Source: Promicromonospora sukumoe
GTDB lineage: Bacteria > Actinomycetota > Actinomycetes > Actinomycetales > Cellulomonadaceae
DNA: 64,000 bases
Assembly: GCF_014137995.1 (NCBI RefSeq)
Contig: NZ_JACGWV010000001.1
Location: 434,001 to 498,000, forward strand
Direction: 5' to 3'
Shown here: positions 1 to 10,149 of the stretch, piece by piece
Layout: every line of letters begins with the position of its first letter
How positions within the stretch are numbered: position 1 is the first letter of the stretch
Program-made: the position numbers and the translations under genes
Notes under the pieces: generated by a model
What the model saw: the letters and a program-made list of their open reading frames with translations, nothing else
Told to the model about the DNA's origin: nothing
Databases searched by the model: none

Positions 1-1337
<1,337 letters not shown>

Positions 1338-1405
1338 GTCTGTCACCCTCCTGACCCTACGCCGGAGTCGACGACCTGTGGGGGCTGCGGACATATCGGT
1401 CGCGG

Positions 1406-1450
1406 AAGGTCCGGCGGAAGGGCCTGCGCAAGGTCCGGCGGAAGGGTCTG
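1406..1450. repeat. two-copy direct repeat in the fdh/fdhD divergent region
   Basis: A 21-bp unit beginning AAGGTCCGGCGGAAGGG occurs at 1406-1426 and 1430-1450 with one base difference and a 24-nt period. It occupies much of the 147-bp region between the oxidoreductase and fdhD, so it may be a tandem regulator site or simple slippage. Confidence 0.5.
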
Positions 1451-1484
1451 GGGAAGCGCCCGCCGGAGGTGCGAGACTGGCGGT

Positions 1485-2390
1485 ATGGGAGTCGTCACCG
1501 ACCGACGCCGTGTGGTCCGCGTCCGCGAGGGCGTCCGCGCGGCACGCCCGGACACGCTCGCCGTCGAGGAACCGCTCATGGTCCGGCTCGTCGCGCCCGG
1601 GACGCCGCTCGGCGCCCCGCGGCCGCTGGGCGGCCCACGGCTCGTGGGGCCCGTGGTCCCGGTGGGCGGCCCGCTGTCCGACGACGGCGCCCCGGCGCGG
1701 CCCGGCAGCGAGACCCTGACCGTGACGATGCGGACCCCCGGCGACGACTTCGACCTGGTCGCTGGCTGGCTGGTCTCGGAGGGCGTCGTCGGGGCCGCCG
1801 CCGACATCGCCGCGATGCGCCTGTGCCCCGACGAGGACAACACCGTCGAGGTGGCCCTCGCGCGCGGCGTCGAGCCCCCGCGGGCCCGGGCGTTCGCGAC
1901 GACGAGCGCGTGCGGGGTGTGCGGGTCGGACACCGTGGTCGAGGTACGGGCCGCGCTGCGCTGGCCGGTCGCGGGCGACCCCGTCACGGTCGGCGCCGAC
2001 GTCATCTCCGCGCTGCCCGACCTGCTGCGCGAGCGCCAGCGTGCGTTCGAGCGGACCGGCGGCCTGCACGCCGCCGGCCTGTTCACGGCCGACGGCGAGC
2101 CGCTGTACGTCCGTGAGGACGTGGGCCGGCACAACGCCGTCGACAAGGTCGTGGGCGCGGCCCTGCGCGACGGCGCCCTGCCCGCTGCCGGGACGGTGCT
2201 CCAGGTCAGCGGGAGGGCGTCGTTCGAGCTGGTGCAGAAGGCCGCGCGGGCCGGCATCCCGGTGCTGTCCGCGATCTCCGCGCCGTCGACCCTCGCGGTG
2301 GACCTGGCCGAGGAGTGCGGCCTGACCCTGCTGGGCTTCGTGCGCGGCGACTCGATGAACGTCTACACGCGGGCGGACCGGCTGCGCTGA
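1485..2390 (+). CDS. fdhD: FdhD formate dehydrogenase accessory sulfurtransferase
   Basis: 301-aa cytoplasmic accessory protein that passes sulfur from a cysteine desulfurase to the molybdenum cofactor of FdhF-type enzymes. The diagnostic cysteine pair is in TSACGVCGSDTV, about residue 145. Downstream conserved blocks GGLHAAGLF, REDVGRHNAVDK and the C-terminal SGRASFELVQKA also match the family. The start is the ATG at 1485. GGAGG lies about 15 nt upstream, which is rather far, while GAGACT six nt before the ATG resembles a leaderless -10 element. It diverges from the oxidoreductase at 1-1337, its likely client. A Pro/Gly-rich stretch at residues 38-70 is longer than in many homologues. Confidence 0.95.
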   Translation: MGVVTDRRRVVRVREGVRAARPDTLAVEEPLMVRLVAPGTPLGAPRPLGGPRLVGPVVPVGGPLSDDGAPARPGSETLTVTMRTPGDDFDLVAGWLVSEGVVGAAADIAAMRLCPDEDNTVEVALARGVEPPRARAFATTSACGVCGSDTVVEVRAALRWPVAGDPVTVGADVISALPDLLRERQRAFERTGGLHAAGLFTADGEPLYVREDVGRHNAVDKVVGAALRDGALPAAGTVLQVSGRASFELVQKAARAGIPVLSAISAPSTLAVDLAEECGLTLLGFVRGDSMNVYTRADRLR

Positions 2391-2435
2391 GTCAGCACGC
2401 GGGGCGCGGACCGACTGCCACCGGCGTCACCGCCG

Positions 2436-2987
2436 TCACTGGCGCCACCAGCTCTGGAACGTGCTGGAGTTGCAGGAGTTGAGCCGGAAGCCGCTGCCGC
2501 TGGAGTCGTCGATGCAGGTGCCGTAGTACTCGTTCTTCAGCCTGCGGGTGCCGTCGGCCCAGTAGGTGATGATCCAGCTCTGCTGCTCCGAGGAGTCGCA
2601 GGTCCAGGTGCGGAGCGTGGTCGAGCCGGTCGCCTGGATGCACCGCCCGGTGGCGTGGTTCTGGAACCGCCACGTGCCGTCGTTCCACGGGTGCGCGGTC
2701 CACGTCTGGTTGCTGTTCTGGAAGCAGGTCCACGTGCGGAACCCCGCGCTGCTGTCGTCCATGCAGCGGTTGGTCGCCTGGTTCCGGTACCGGAGGACCT
2801 CGTCGGCCACCCGGAGGGGAGCGGCGGCCGCCTGGCGGGCCTCCGCCGTCGTGCCTGCGCCGGCGTCGGTGACGCGGGTGCCGGCCTGGGCCGTCTGGGC
2901 GCCGCCGAGGGCGCACAGGAGCACCATCAGGAGTCCCGACAGCGCGGCCACGCCGCGTCGTCGGGGGGTCAGTCTCTGAGCTGTCAT
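2436..2987 (-). CDS. secreted ricin-type beta-trefoil lectin
   Basis: 183-aa exported protein consisting essentially of one carbohydrate-binding beta-trefoil. An N-terminal signal peptide (RRR then a hydrophobic run ending GGAQTAQA) is followed by three homologous repeats, each with a Cys pair and a closing Q-x-W (NQTW, QQSW, FQSW), the ricin-B alpha/beta/gamma pattern. Two repeats share CMDDSS/CIDDSS. No enzyme domain is attached, so it is a stand-alone lectin; the glycan target is unknown. The start is the ATG at 2987, with AGGACGG about 10 nt upstream; an extension to 3050 would bury the signal peptide. It converges with fdhD, with only 45 bp between the stops. Confidence 0.85.
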   Translation of the reverse strand: MTAQRLTPRRRGVAALSGLLMVLLCALGGAQTAQAGTRVTDAGAGTTAEARQAAAAPLRVADEVLRYRNQATNRCMDDSSAGFRTWTCFQNSNQTWTAHPWNDGTWRFQNHATGRCIQATGSTTLRTWTCDSSEQQSWIITYWADGTRRLKNEYYGTCIDDSSGSGFRLNSCNSSTFQSWWRQ

Positions 2988-3163
2988 CGGTTCGTTCCGT
3001 CCTGCCCCGCGACCGACGCCCGACCCCGTGCCGAGCGCTGCGCGGAACACCAGGAACTCTGATCCGGGTGTCCCGCGCAGGCTATGACGTTCGATCCTCG
3101 GCGAATTCCGGCCGCACCGGCCGAAACAGGCCCGCGCCGTGTATCAGACCGGGCCCCGCCACC

Positions 3164-3310
3164 TCACCCCGTGAACAGCGGGATCACGCTCCGGACGGTC
3201 TGGAACAGCCCGTACGCCAGCGGCACCGTCACCACCAGCCAGGTCAGCACCAGCCGCAGGGTCTGGTTGGGCGGCTGCTCCGCCGTCGGCTCCTGGGTCT
3301 GCTCGACCAT
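3164..3310 (-). CDS. 48-aa membrane protein, OFA-type MFS transporter small partner
   Basis: Very short gene starting 2 nt after the stop of the MFS transporter upstream, so certainly co-transcribed and probably translationally coupled. The product has a polar N-terminus (MVEQTQEPTAEQPPNQ) and one transmembrane helix, about residues 20-36. Small single-helix proteins encoded next to oxalate/formate-type MFS carriers are annotated as 'MFS transporter small subunit' in actinobacteria; this one fits by size, position and topology. A role as a stabilising subunit is inference. A 176-bp gap follows, holding the lectin gene's promoter region; I see no further gene there. Confidence 0.7.
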   Translation of the reverse strand: MVEQTQEPTAEQPPNQTLRLVLTWLVVTVPLAYGLFQTVRSVIPLFTG

Positions 3311-3312
3311 GG

Positions 3313-4710
3313 TCACACCTTCCCCTCGACGAGCTCGTCCGGCTGTCCCGGCCGTTCGTGGAACCGCGCCGAGACCGGCCGGACCAGGGCGTTGGCCACG
3401 AAGCCGACGGCGAGCACGGCCACCATCGTGAACAGCGCGGGCCGGTAGTCCGCGGCGACCAGCTCACCGGGCGTGCCCTGGGCGTCGAGGAACCCGTTGA
3501 TGATCAGCGGCCCCGCGATGCCCGCCGCCGACCACGCGGTCAGCAGCCGGCCGTGGATGGCGCCCACCTGGAAGGTGCCGAACAGGTCGCGCAGGTAGGC
3601 GGGGATCGTGGCGAACCCGCCGCCGTAGAACGACAGGATCACGGCCGCCACCAGCACGAAGATCACCGTGGACGTGTGCCCGACGGTCGCCAGCAGCACG
3701 TACATGATCATCCCGACGCCCAGGTACAGGACGTAGGTGGGCTTGCGGCCGATGTAGTCCGACGTCGAGGACCACACGAACCGGCCCGCCATGTTGAACA
3801 GCGAGAGGAACGCGACGAACCCGGCCGCCGTCGCCGGCGCGACCGAGGACATGCCGTCCTCGCGGAAGAAGTCCTGGATCATCGGCGCTGCCTGCTCCAG
3901 GATGCCGATGCCTGCCGTCACGTTGCAGAACAGGACGGTCCACAGGAACCAGAACTGCGGGGTCCTGATCGCGTTCGCCGCGGAGACGTTCGCGGTCGAG
4001 ACCATCGGCTTGGCGGCGACCGCCGCGGCGTCGAACCCCGCGGGCGTCCAGCCGGGCGGCGGCACCTTCACGGTGAACACGCCGAGCATCATCACCAGGA
4101 AGTAGGCGATGCCCAGCGTCACGAAGAGCGAGGCGACGGCGCCGCCGGTGGCGACGGAGGTGGGGTCGGACGGGTCGTAGCCGCTGTCGTAGGCCGCCAT
4201 GAGCTGGCGGGAGAGCGGCGAGGCGATGAGCGCACCGCCGCCGAAGCCCATGATCGCCATGCCCGTGGCGAGGCCCGGCCGGTCGGGGAACCACTTGATC
4301 AGCGTGGACACCGGCGAGATGTAGCCGATGCCGAGCCCGATGCCGCCGATGAAGCCGTACCCGAGGTAGACCAGCCAGAGCTGCGACGTCGCGATGCCGA
4401 GCGCCCCGACGAGGAAGCCGGAGGCCCAGAAGCAGGCCGAGGCGAACATCGCCGCGCGCGGCCCGGCGCGCTCCACCCACGTGCCCATCACCGCGGCCGA
4501 GAGGCCGAGCATCACGATGGCGATGGAGAAGATGACGCCGATCGCGGTGAGGCTCGACTCGAAGTGGGCGACCAGCGCGCTCTTGTAGACGCTCGTGGCG
4601 TACGCCTGGCCGATGCACAGATGGATGGCCAGCGCGGCCGGCGGGATGAGCCACCTGCTGTAGCCGGGCTTGGCCACCGTGTGCTCGCGGTCGAGGAACG
4701 ACAGCGCCAT
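3313..4710 (-). CDS. OFA-family MFS transporter (oxalate/formate antiporter-like)
   Basis: 465-aa, 12-helix major facilitator of the oxalate:formate antiporter family. The family pattern is clear: IPPAALAIHLCIGQAYATSVY in helix 1, GIGLGIGYISPVSTLIKWFPDRPGLATG after helix 4, and FNMAGRFVWSSTSDYIGRK between helices 8 and 9. The start is the ATG at 4710, with AGGAGG 5 nt upstream; a GTG at 4716 overlaps the ribosome site. It forms an operon with the 48-aa membrane protein. The nearby formate-dehydrogenase-like enzyme (opposite end of this cluster) makes formate or oxalate a reasonable but unproven substrate guess. Confidence 0.88.
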   Translation of the reverse strand: MALSFLDREHTVAKPGYSRWLIPPAALAIHLCIGQAYATSVYKSALVAHFESSLTAIGVIFSIAIVMLGLSAAVMGTWVERAGPRAAMFASACFWASGFLVGALGIATSQLWLVYLGYGFIGGIGLGIGYISPVSTLIKWFPDRPGLATGMAIMGFGGGALIASPLSRQLMAAYDSGYDPSDPTSVATGGAVASLFVTLGIAYFLVMMLGVFTVKVPPPGWTPAGFDAAAVAAKPMVSTANVSAANAIRTPQFWFLWTVLFCNVTAGIGILEQAAPMIQDFFREDGMSSVAPATAAGFVAFLSLFNMAGRFVWSSTSDYIGRKPTYVLYLGVGMIMYVLLATVGHTSTVIFVLVAAVILSFYGGGFATIPAYLRDLFGTFQVGAIHGRLLTAWSAAGIAGPLIINGFLDAQGTPGELVAADYRPALFTMVAVLAVGFVANALVRPVSARFHERPGQPDELVEGKV

Positions 4711-4812
4711 GCGCACCTCCTCGTGCTCAGGGGATCAGGCCGCACGAGGTGCGGTTTCTCCCGTTTGCGTGCGCACGCTACTGGCGTCGGATGCCCGGGT
4801 CAATGGTCCGCG

Positions 4813-4840
4813 CCGCCGCGCCGCGGGGTCTGCGCGGCGG
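4813..4840. terminator. G+C-rich hairpin after the serpin gene
   Basis: CCGCCGCGC at 4813-4821 pairs with GCGCGGCGG at 4832-4840. It sits 11 bases past the serpin stop codon, as read on the minus strand, and has no T run, which is common for actinobacterial terminators. Confidence 0.45.
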
Positions 4841-4850
4841 GTGCGTGGGC

Positions 4851-6173
4851 TCAGTGCTGCGGGCTGCGGACCGCCGCGAGGAACAGGGGGAGGCGCGTCT
4901 CCGTGTGCGCGATCCGCAGCAGGTAAGGGCGGTCGACGGTCATGCGGACGGCGGGTTCCTCGGGCATGGCGCTGGTCGTCTCGGCGGCGATCTCGGTGAC
5001 GGCGGCCGCGACGGTGCCCTCCTCGTCCAGGCTCAGGTAGGCCTGCTGCAGCACCTGGCTCACCCGGAGCTGCTCGGCGGTGCTGATGCCGGACAGGTCC
5101 GGGGCGTCGAACAGCCCGCCCAGGCCCGCCTGCTCCAGGGCCGGGGCCAGGTCCAGGGTGGGCGGTTCGAGCTCCAGCGTCGGCATGGCGAGCTCGACCA
5201 CCTGAGGCGCCGCGTCGTCGAGCGCGGTCGTCAGCGCGGTCAGCGTCCCGGGGTCGACGTCGGCCGGGTCGGTGCCGGCCGGGGGCAGGAGCACGTCCGC
5301 GTGGAACGCCTCGGCGTAGGGGAGGCGGACGGCGGCCCAGCCGTCGGCCTCGGCGTAGGCCCACGGGCGCGTGCCGCGCAGCATCTCGGTGGGGGCCGTG
5401 CCGTCCGGGCCAGTGAACTCCTGGTCGCCGGTCGACGACTCCTCGAACGGGATCTGCCAGCGCGCCGCCAGCAGGATCGCGTTCTGCAGCACCAGGCGCA
5501 GCGACGGGTCGGGCTGGATCGCCGACTCCTCGATCAGGCCGCCCGTGTGGTGGTTCACCCAGGCGTCCAGCACCTTCTTGCCCTCGCCGCCGCCCAGGTC
5601 GGTGTGCTGCACCCCGGCGTCGAACCCGGAGGCCAGCGCGTCGAGGTAGTCCTGCTCGACGACGAGCTGGTCGTCCAGCACCGCCTGGTTCGCCAGGTGC
5701 AGCACGGGGCGTTCCGGGAGCTCGTCGTCCTGGGCGACGGCGGGGTCGCCGTCGTGCTTCGCCAGCTCGCCCCGCAGGGCGTTGTAGGCCGCGGTGCGGT
5801 CCGCGCCCGCCGCCCCGAGCGCGGTGTCGAGGGTCGCCGCCGTCTCGCCGCGGGCGCCCTCGGCCAGCAGCGCCAGCGCGAACGACAGGGACGCGGGGGA
5901 GACGAGGGCGTTGTCCTCGGGCTCGGCGGTCGCGCGCAGGGCGAGCAGGCCGAGCTCCTCGGTCGCGGCGACGGCGTCCGGCCCGGCGGTCGCGTCGGCG
6001 GGGGCGACGACGACGCGCGCGGCGTCGGAGCGCTCCAGGCCCTCGGCGGCGGCCTCGTCGGTGGCGGGGGCGCAGGCGGTCAGCGCGAGGAAGCATGCTG
6101 CGCCGACGGACGCCGCGATCGTTGCGCGACGACGTGCTCTGGTGGGGCCTACGACTGAATCGCGACGATGCAC
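4851..6173 (-). CDS. serpin-family protease inhibitor, probable lipoprotein
   Basis: 440-aa serine protease inhibitor. A lipobox LTAC places the lipidated Cys at residue 34 after a hydrophobic segment. Serpin landmarks are NAILLAARWQIPFEESST (strand 3A region), a hinge DEEGTVAAAVTEIAAE at about 383-398 and the C-terminal RPYLLRIAHTETRLPLFLA. The small-residue hinge is that of an inhibitory serpin. Counting from the hinge Gly as P15 puts the scissile bond near Thr-Ser in AETTSAM, which is an estimate. The GTG start at 6173 has GGGAGGT 6 nt upstream. It probably acts on the outer face of the membrane against exogenous or its own secreted proteases. Bacterial serpins are patchily distributed, so transfer is possible. 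Confidence 0.9.
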   Translation of the reverse strand: MHRRDSVVGPTRARRRATIAASVGAACFLALTACAPATDEAAAEGLERSDAARVVVAPADATAGPDAVAATEELGLLALRATAEPEDNALVSPASLSFALALLAEGARGETAATLDTALGAAGADRTAAYNALRGELAKHDGDPAVAQDDELPERPVLHLANQAVLDDQLVVEQDYLDALASGFDAGVQHTDLGGGEGKKVLDAWVNHHTGGLIEESAIQPDPSLRLVLQNAILLAARWQIPFEESSTGDQEFTGPDGTAPTEMLRGTRPWAYAEADGWAAVRLPYAEAFHADVLLPPAGTDPADVDPGTLTALTTALDDAAPQVVELAMPTLELEPPTLDLAPALEQAGLGGLFDAPDLSGISTAEQLRVSQVLQQAYLSLDEEGTVAAAVTEIAAETTSAMPEEPAVRMTVDRPYLLRIAHTETRLPLFLAAVRSPQH

Positions 6174-6252
6174 GACGACCTCCCTGTGTGCCTTCGGGTT
6201 CGGTCTGTATCTGTCGCGGTGGCGTGCGGTCTTGCAGGGAGGTCTGCCCTGT

Positions 6253-6669
6253 TCAGGGTCGGCCCACGTACCCCTCCATGGAGTCCACGAGCGACCGGGA
6301 GTGCTTGACCATGTAGGCGCTCTGCTGAGGGCTCAGGAACGAGGTGCCGTAGTGGGCGGCGGTCTTCTCGTCGAGGACCTTGCGCAGGCGTACGGAGAGC
6401 TCCTTCCCGTCGGGAGCCACCGTGGCCAGGAGATCCGCGGCACGGGAGTGGTCCTGGTCCCTGGCGCACTCGCGGAGCGTCGCCCCGCAGATCGCGTCCG
6501 ATGCCGCGATGGCGGCCAGCACCGCGAGGCCCGCCGCCACGTGGCGGTCCGCGCTGTCCTCACCCATGACGAGCTCCGCGACGTCCTGGTACTTCCGAGC
6601 GGTGGCGGCTCGTACCGTGACGTCGCCGCGGCTCATCGAGCGGGTGCGCGGCGGATGCTTCGGGCTCAT
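6253..6669 (-). CDS. HEPN-like partner of the adjacent nucleotidyltransferase
   Basis: 138-aa helical protein overlapping the nucleotidyltransferase stop by 4 nt (ATGA), so translationally coupled. The core AAIAASDAICGATLRECARDQDHSRAADLL, followed by a second helical region ending KTAAHYGTSFL, resembles small actinobacterial HEPN-like proteins that travel with MNT domains. A strict R-x4-6-H RNase motif is not visible, so nuclease activity cannot be claimed. The start at 6669 is fixed by the overlap; longer readings lack a ribosome site. It may be a toxin-type or substrate-recognition partner. Confidence 0.6.
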   Translation of the reverse strand: MSPKHPPRTRSMSRGDVTVRAATARKYQDVAELVMGEDSADRHVAAGLAVLAAIAASDAICGATLRECARDQDHSRAADLLATVAPDGKELSVRLRKVLDEKTAAHYGTSFLSPQQSAYMVKHSRSLVDSMEGYVGRP

Positions 6670-7295
6670 GTGGTTCCTCGGAGATAGGTGCGTACGTCGG
6701 GTCCGTGCAGGTGTTCGCTGTCGTCCTGGAACGACTGGACGATCGGGTCCCGGGTCTCGACCGCCTCCCGGAGGCGGCCGGGGTCGGTGAGATAGACCTG
6801 GATCCACTGGCCGATCCGTGGTTCGAGCGCACGGAGGTCGTCCGCTACGCGCTGGGCAGGTTCGGAGTACGAGTCGGGAACGACGACGAGCACATCGACG
6901 TCGGAGTCCAGCCGCGCCTCGCCGCGCGCGACGGAACCGAACAGCGCCACCGACACGGCCCCCGGGTCGTCCGGGAAGTGTTCGGTGACGATGGCTTCCA
7001 CGAGGCTCCGGAAGGCTCGGCCCGGCTGCAGCGCGCTGAAGGCGCCGTCGACCGCGGGAAAGGCCAGGTGCTCCCGGTTCAGCGTGTAGAGGGTGGCTCG
7101 TCCCGCCTGACGGGAGCGCACGATGCCGAACCTGACGAGTCGTTCCAGGGCTCGGCGGACACCCTGGTCCGAACCTGTGCCGGCCAGGCGGTGTATCTGC
7201 GCCCCGGTCATGCTCGACGTGGTTCGCCAGAGCACCTGGAGAACTACTGGTTCGAGCGACGTCCCGAAGACGTGCTCGGGGTGGTTCCAGTCCAT
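6666..7295 (-). CDS. winged-helix / MNT nucleotidyltransferase fusion
   Basis: 209-aa protein with two parts. Residues 10-85 form a winged-helix DNA-binding domain (TGAQIHRLAGTGSDQGVRRALERLVRFGIV, then YTLNREHL). Residues 95-205 are a minimal nucleotidyltransferase with GSVARGEARLDSDVDVLVV, carrying the GS and D-x-D metal-binding signature. MNT proteins paired with HEPN proteins form toxin-antitoxin modules in which the MNT AMPylates the HEPN toxin; here the MNT is also fused to a DNA-binding domain, suggesting autoregulation. The ATG at 7295 has GGGGAG 4 nt upstream. It diverges from tex across a 257-bp region carrying two palindromes. Confidence 0.78.
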   Translation of the reverse strand: MDWNHPEHVFGTSLEPVVLQVLWRTTSSMTGAQIHRLAGTGSDQGVRRALERLVRFGIVRSRQAGRATLYTLNREHLAFPAVDGAFSALQPGRAFRSLVEAIVTEHFPDDPGAVSVALFGSVARGEARLDSDVDVLVVVPDSYSEPAQRVADDLRALEPRIGQWIQVYLTDPGRLREAVETRDPIVQSFQDDSEHLHGPDVRTYLRGTT

Positions 7296-7400
7296 CGCGC
7301 TCCCCAACCGTCCGACTCGTATCAGAACTATTGTTCGCTCATCAGAATAATAGTTGGAAGAAGGGGCGTCCGCCCTGCGAGCCCGGCCTCGCCCCGACCA

Positions 7401-7446
7401 CGTGTCAGACACACAGGTCCCTTGGGTGATCTGTGTGTCTGACACG
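7401..7446. repeat. palindrome family B, copy 1
   Basis: Perfect 16-bp arms CGTGTCAGACACACAG (7401-7416) and its complement (7431-7446) around a 14-nt centre that can pair partly. It shares the outer GTGTCAGAC...GTCTGACAC with copies at 20280 and 60605. It lies between the divergent nucleotidyltransferase and tex genes, so it is not a simple end-of-gene terminator. Confidence 0.85.
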
Positions 7447-7459
7447 CGTGGGCGGATGC

Positions 7460-7492
7460 GACAGATGTCAGTGGCGCCGGGCACAATCTGTC
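7460..7492. promoter_or_regulatory. dyad upstream of tex
   Basis: GACAGAT at 7460-7466 and ATCTGTC at 7486-7492 form a hyphenated dyad with a 19-nt spacer, 60 nt before the tex start. It is a candidate protein-binding site; the factor is unknown. Confidence 0.3.
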
Positions 7493-7552
7493 CCGACCAC
7501 CCGGGTGGGCTCGACGCACGGGGTCTCGACGCACGAAGTGAGGTAGGGGACG

Positions 7553-9973
7553 TTGGCAAGCATCAACCAGCGCATCGCTGAGGAGCTGGGCGTTCGCGAA
7601 GGGCAGGTGACCGCGGCGGTCGACCTGCTCGACGGCGGCGCGACCGTGCCGTTCATCGCCCGCTACCGCAAGGAGGTGACCGGCACCCTCGACGACGCGC
7701 AGCTGCGCACCCTCGAGGAGCGGCTGCGGTACCTGCGCGAGCTCGAGGAGCGGCGCGCGGCGATCCTGGCGTCGGTGCAGGAGCAGGGCAAGCTCACGGA
7801 CGAGCTGCGCGCCCAGATCCTGGCGGCGGAGACGAAGTCGCGTCTGGAGGACATCTACCTCCCGTACAAGCCCAAGCGGCGCACCAAGGCGCAGATCGCG
7901 CGCGAGGCCGGCCTGGAGCCGCTCGCCGACGCGCTGATCGGCGACCCGTCGCTCGACCCGACGACGACGGCCGGCCCGTACGTCGACGCCGACAAGGGCG
8001 TGGCCGACCCGGCCGCGGCCCTCGACGGCGCCCGCGCGATCCTCGTGGAGCGCATGGGCGAGGACGCCGACCTGATCGGCACGCTGCGCGAGCGGCTGTG
8101 GAAGCGCGGGCGCATGCTGTCCGCCGTCCGCGACGGGGCGCAGGACAAGGGCGCCAAGTTCTCGGACTACTTCGAGTTCGCCGAAGCCCTGTCCAGCCTG
8201 CCGTCCCACCGGGTCCTCGCCCTCTTCCGCGGGGAGAAGGAGGACGTGCTGGACCTCACGATCGAGCCGGAGGAGGGCATCGAGCAGGGCGTGCCGACGT
8301 CGTACGAGGGCACGATCGCGCACCAGTTCGACATCGCCAACCAGGGTCGTCCGGGTGACCGGTGGCTCAACGACACGGTCCGCTGGGCCTGGCGCACCAA
8401 GATCCTGGTGCACCTCGGCATCGACGTGCGGCTGCGGCTGCGCTCCGAGGCGGAGGACGAGGCCGTGCGCGTCTTCGCCGCCAACCTGCGCGACCTGCTG
8501 CTCGCGGCGCCCGCGGGGACGCGGGCCACGATGGGGCTCGACCCGGGCCTGCGCACGGGCGTCAAGGTCGCCGTCGTCGACGCCACGGGCAAGGTCGTGG
8601 AGCACGCGACCATCTACCCGCACCAGCCCGCCAACCGCTGGGACGAGTCGCTGGCCGTGCTGGCCCGGCTGGCCCAGAAGCACAACGTGGACCTGGTGGC
8701 GATCGGCAACGGGACGGCATCGCGCGAGACCGAGCGGCTGGCCGCCGACCTCATGAAGAAGGTGCCGGACCTCGGCCTGACCAAGGCCGTCGTGTCCGAG
8801 GCGGGCGCGTCCGTGTACTCGGCGTCCGCCTACGCGAGCGCGGAGCTGCCCGACCTGGACGTGTCCATCCGTGGCGCCGTCTCGATCGCGCGCCGCCTGC
8901 AGGACCCGCTCGCCGAGCTCGTGAAGATCGACCCCAAATCGATCGGCGTGGGCCAGTACCAGCACGACATCACCGAGACCAAGCTGTCGCGGTCGCTGGA
9001 CGCCGTCGTGGAGGACTGCGTGAACGGCGTCGGCGTGGACCTGAACACCGCGTCGGTGCCGCTGCTGTCCCGCGTCTCCGGCATCACCTCGACGCTGGCC
9101 GAGAACATCGTGGCGCACCGGGACGCCAACGGGCCGTACGCGTCGCGGGCGTCGCTCAAGAACGTGCCGCGCCTGGGCCCCAAGGCGTTCGAGCAGTGCG
9201 CGGGCTTCCTCAAGGTGTCGGGCGGCGCCGAGCCGCTGGACGCGTCGTCGGTGCACCCCGAGGCGTACCCGCTGGCGCGGCGCATCGTGACGGCGTCGGG
9301 CGCGGACGTGCAGGCGCTCATCGGCAACGGCGGCGCCCTGCGCACGCTGAAGCCCACGCAGTTCGTGGACGAGACGTTCGGTCTGCCGACCGTGACCGAC
9401 ATCTTCGCCGAGCTGGAGAAGCCGGGCCGCGACCCGCGTCCGGCGTTCACCACGGCGTCCTTCGCGGACGGCGTCGAGACCCTCGGCGACCTGGTGCCCG
9501 GCATGGTGCTGGAGGGTCAGGTCACCAACGTCGCGGCGTTCGGCGCGTTCGTCGACGTCGGCGTGCACCAGGACGGGCTCGTGCACGTCTCGGCGATGTC
9601 CAAGAACTTCGTCAGCGACCCGCGCGAGGTCGTGAAGTCGGGCGACATCGTCAAGGTGAAGGTGATGGACGTCGACCTGCAGCGCAAGCGGGTCTCGCTG
9701 ACCCTGCGCCTGGACGACGAGATCGGCGTGGCCCCCGGTGGCCGCACGTCGGGCGGCGGGCGTTCCGGCGGGTCGGGTGGCTCCGGGTCCGGCGGCGAGG
9801 GCGGTGGCCAGCGCGGCGGTCGCCCGGGTGGCGACGGTCGCGGCCGGGGCGGTCAGGGCCGAGGCCATGGCGGTCAGGGCCAGCGCGGCCAGGGCGGACA
9901 GGGCGGCCGCGGCCGCCCGGCCCCGGCAGACACGGCCATGGCGGACGCCCTCCGCCGAGCGGGCCTGGCCTGA
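7553..9973 (+). CDS. tex: Tex RNA-binding transcription accessory protein
   Basis: 806-aa Tex/Spt6-like protein. In order: helical Tex N-terminal domain (1-190), a YqgF RNase-H-like fold starting [18 protein letters not shown] near 325, helix-hairpin-helix region (about 500-570: [20 protein letters not shown]), an S1 RNA-binding domain (about 650-720: [20 protein letters not shown]) and a Gly/Arg-rich tail of about 75 residues with RGG-like repeats that may bind RNA. The start is TTG at 7553; the in-frame GTG at 7538 runs into a stop, and the product begins as other Tex proteins do ([11 protein letters not shown]). GAGGT lies about 11 nt upstream. The tail is longer than in E. coli Tex. Confidence 0.97.
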   Translation: MASINQRIAEELGVREGQVTAAVDLLDGGATVPFIARYRKEVTGTLDDAQLRTLEERLRYLRELEERRAAILASVQEQGKLTDELRAQILAAETKSRLEDIYLPYKPKRRTKAQIAREAGLEPLADALIGDPSLDPTTTAGPYVDADKGVADPAAALDGARAILVERMGEDADLIGTLRERLWKRGRMLSAVRDGAQDKGAKFSDYFEFAEALSSLPSHRVLALFRGEKEDVLDLTIEPEEGIEQGVPTSYEGTIAHQFDIANQGRPGDRWLNDTVRWAWRTKILVHLGIDVRLRLRSEAEDEAVRVFAANLRDLLLAAPAGTRATMGLDPGLRTGVKVAVVDATGKVVEHATIYPHQPANRWDESLAVLARLAQKHNVDLVAIGNGTASRETERLAADLMKKVPDLGLTKAVVSEAGASVYSASAYASAELPDLDVSIRGAVSIARRLQDPLAELVKIDPKSIGVGQYQHDITETKLSRSLDAVVEDCVNGVGVDLNTASVPLLSRVSGITSTLAENIVAHRDANGPYASRASLKNVPRLGPKAFEQCAGFLKVSGGAEPLDASSVHPEAYPLARRIVTASGADVQALIGNGGALRTLKPTQFVDETFGLPTVTDIFAELEKPGRDPRPAFTTASFADGVETLGDLVPGMVLEGQVTNVAAFGAFVDVGVHQDGLVHVSAMSKNFVSDPREVVKSGDIVKVKVMDVDLQRKRVSLTLRLDDEIGVAPGGRTSGGGRSGGSGGSGSGGEGGGQRGGRPGGDGRGRGGQGRGHGGQGQRGQGGQGGRGRPAPADTAMADALRRAGLA

Positions 9974-9983
9974 CGCCCGCTTA

Positions 9984-10005
9984 CCCGCCCCGCCCCGGGG
10001 CGGGG
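9984..10005 (+). terminator. G+C hairpin after tex
   Basis: CCCCGCCCC/GGGGCGGGG-type inverted repeat starting 11 bases after the tex stop; no T tract. It lies directly before the family C palindrome. Confidence 0.45.
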
Positions 10006-10008
10006 ATC

Positions 10009-10070
10009 GGTTGAACGTAGGGTTGGTCGCTGCAAGAGGCGTGATGCGGCGACCAACCCTACGTTCGACC
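10009..10070. repeat. palindrome family C, copy 1 (intergenic)
   Basis: 22-bp arms (10009-10030 and 10049-10070) with a single G-T mismatch and an 18-nt loop. The arm core GAACGTAGGGTTGGTCGC is shared in pattern with the copy inside the ABC ATPase gene at 41155. It sits between tex and the tandem TetR gene. Confidence 0.85.
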
Positions 10071-10149
10071 ACCACGTGATCTTTGTGCGCCCGAAGCGTG
10101 CGAGACTTGGTGCCACATTGTCGTCACCATCGGAGATCAAGTACGCCCC

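Noticed and set aside
3358..4926. 522-codon plus-strand frame opposite the MFS transporter
   Set aside because: His/Arg/Asp-rich composition typical of a shadow frame in high-G+C DNA; the opposite strand has clear MFS homology.
7328..10075. 915-codon minus-strand frame opposite tex
   Set aside because: No recognisable domain and shadow-type composition; Tex is unmistakable on the plus strand.
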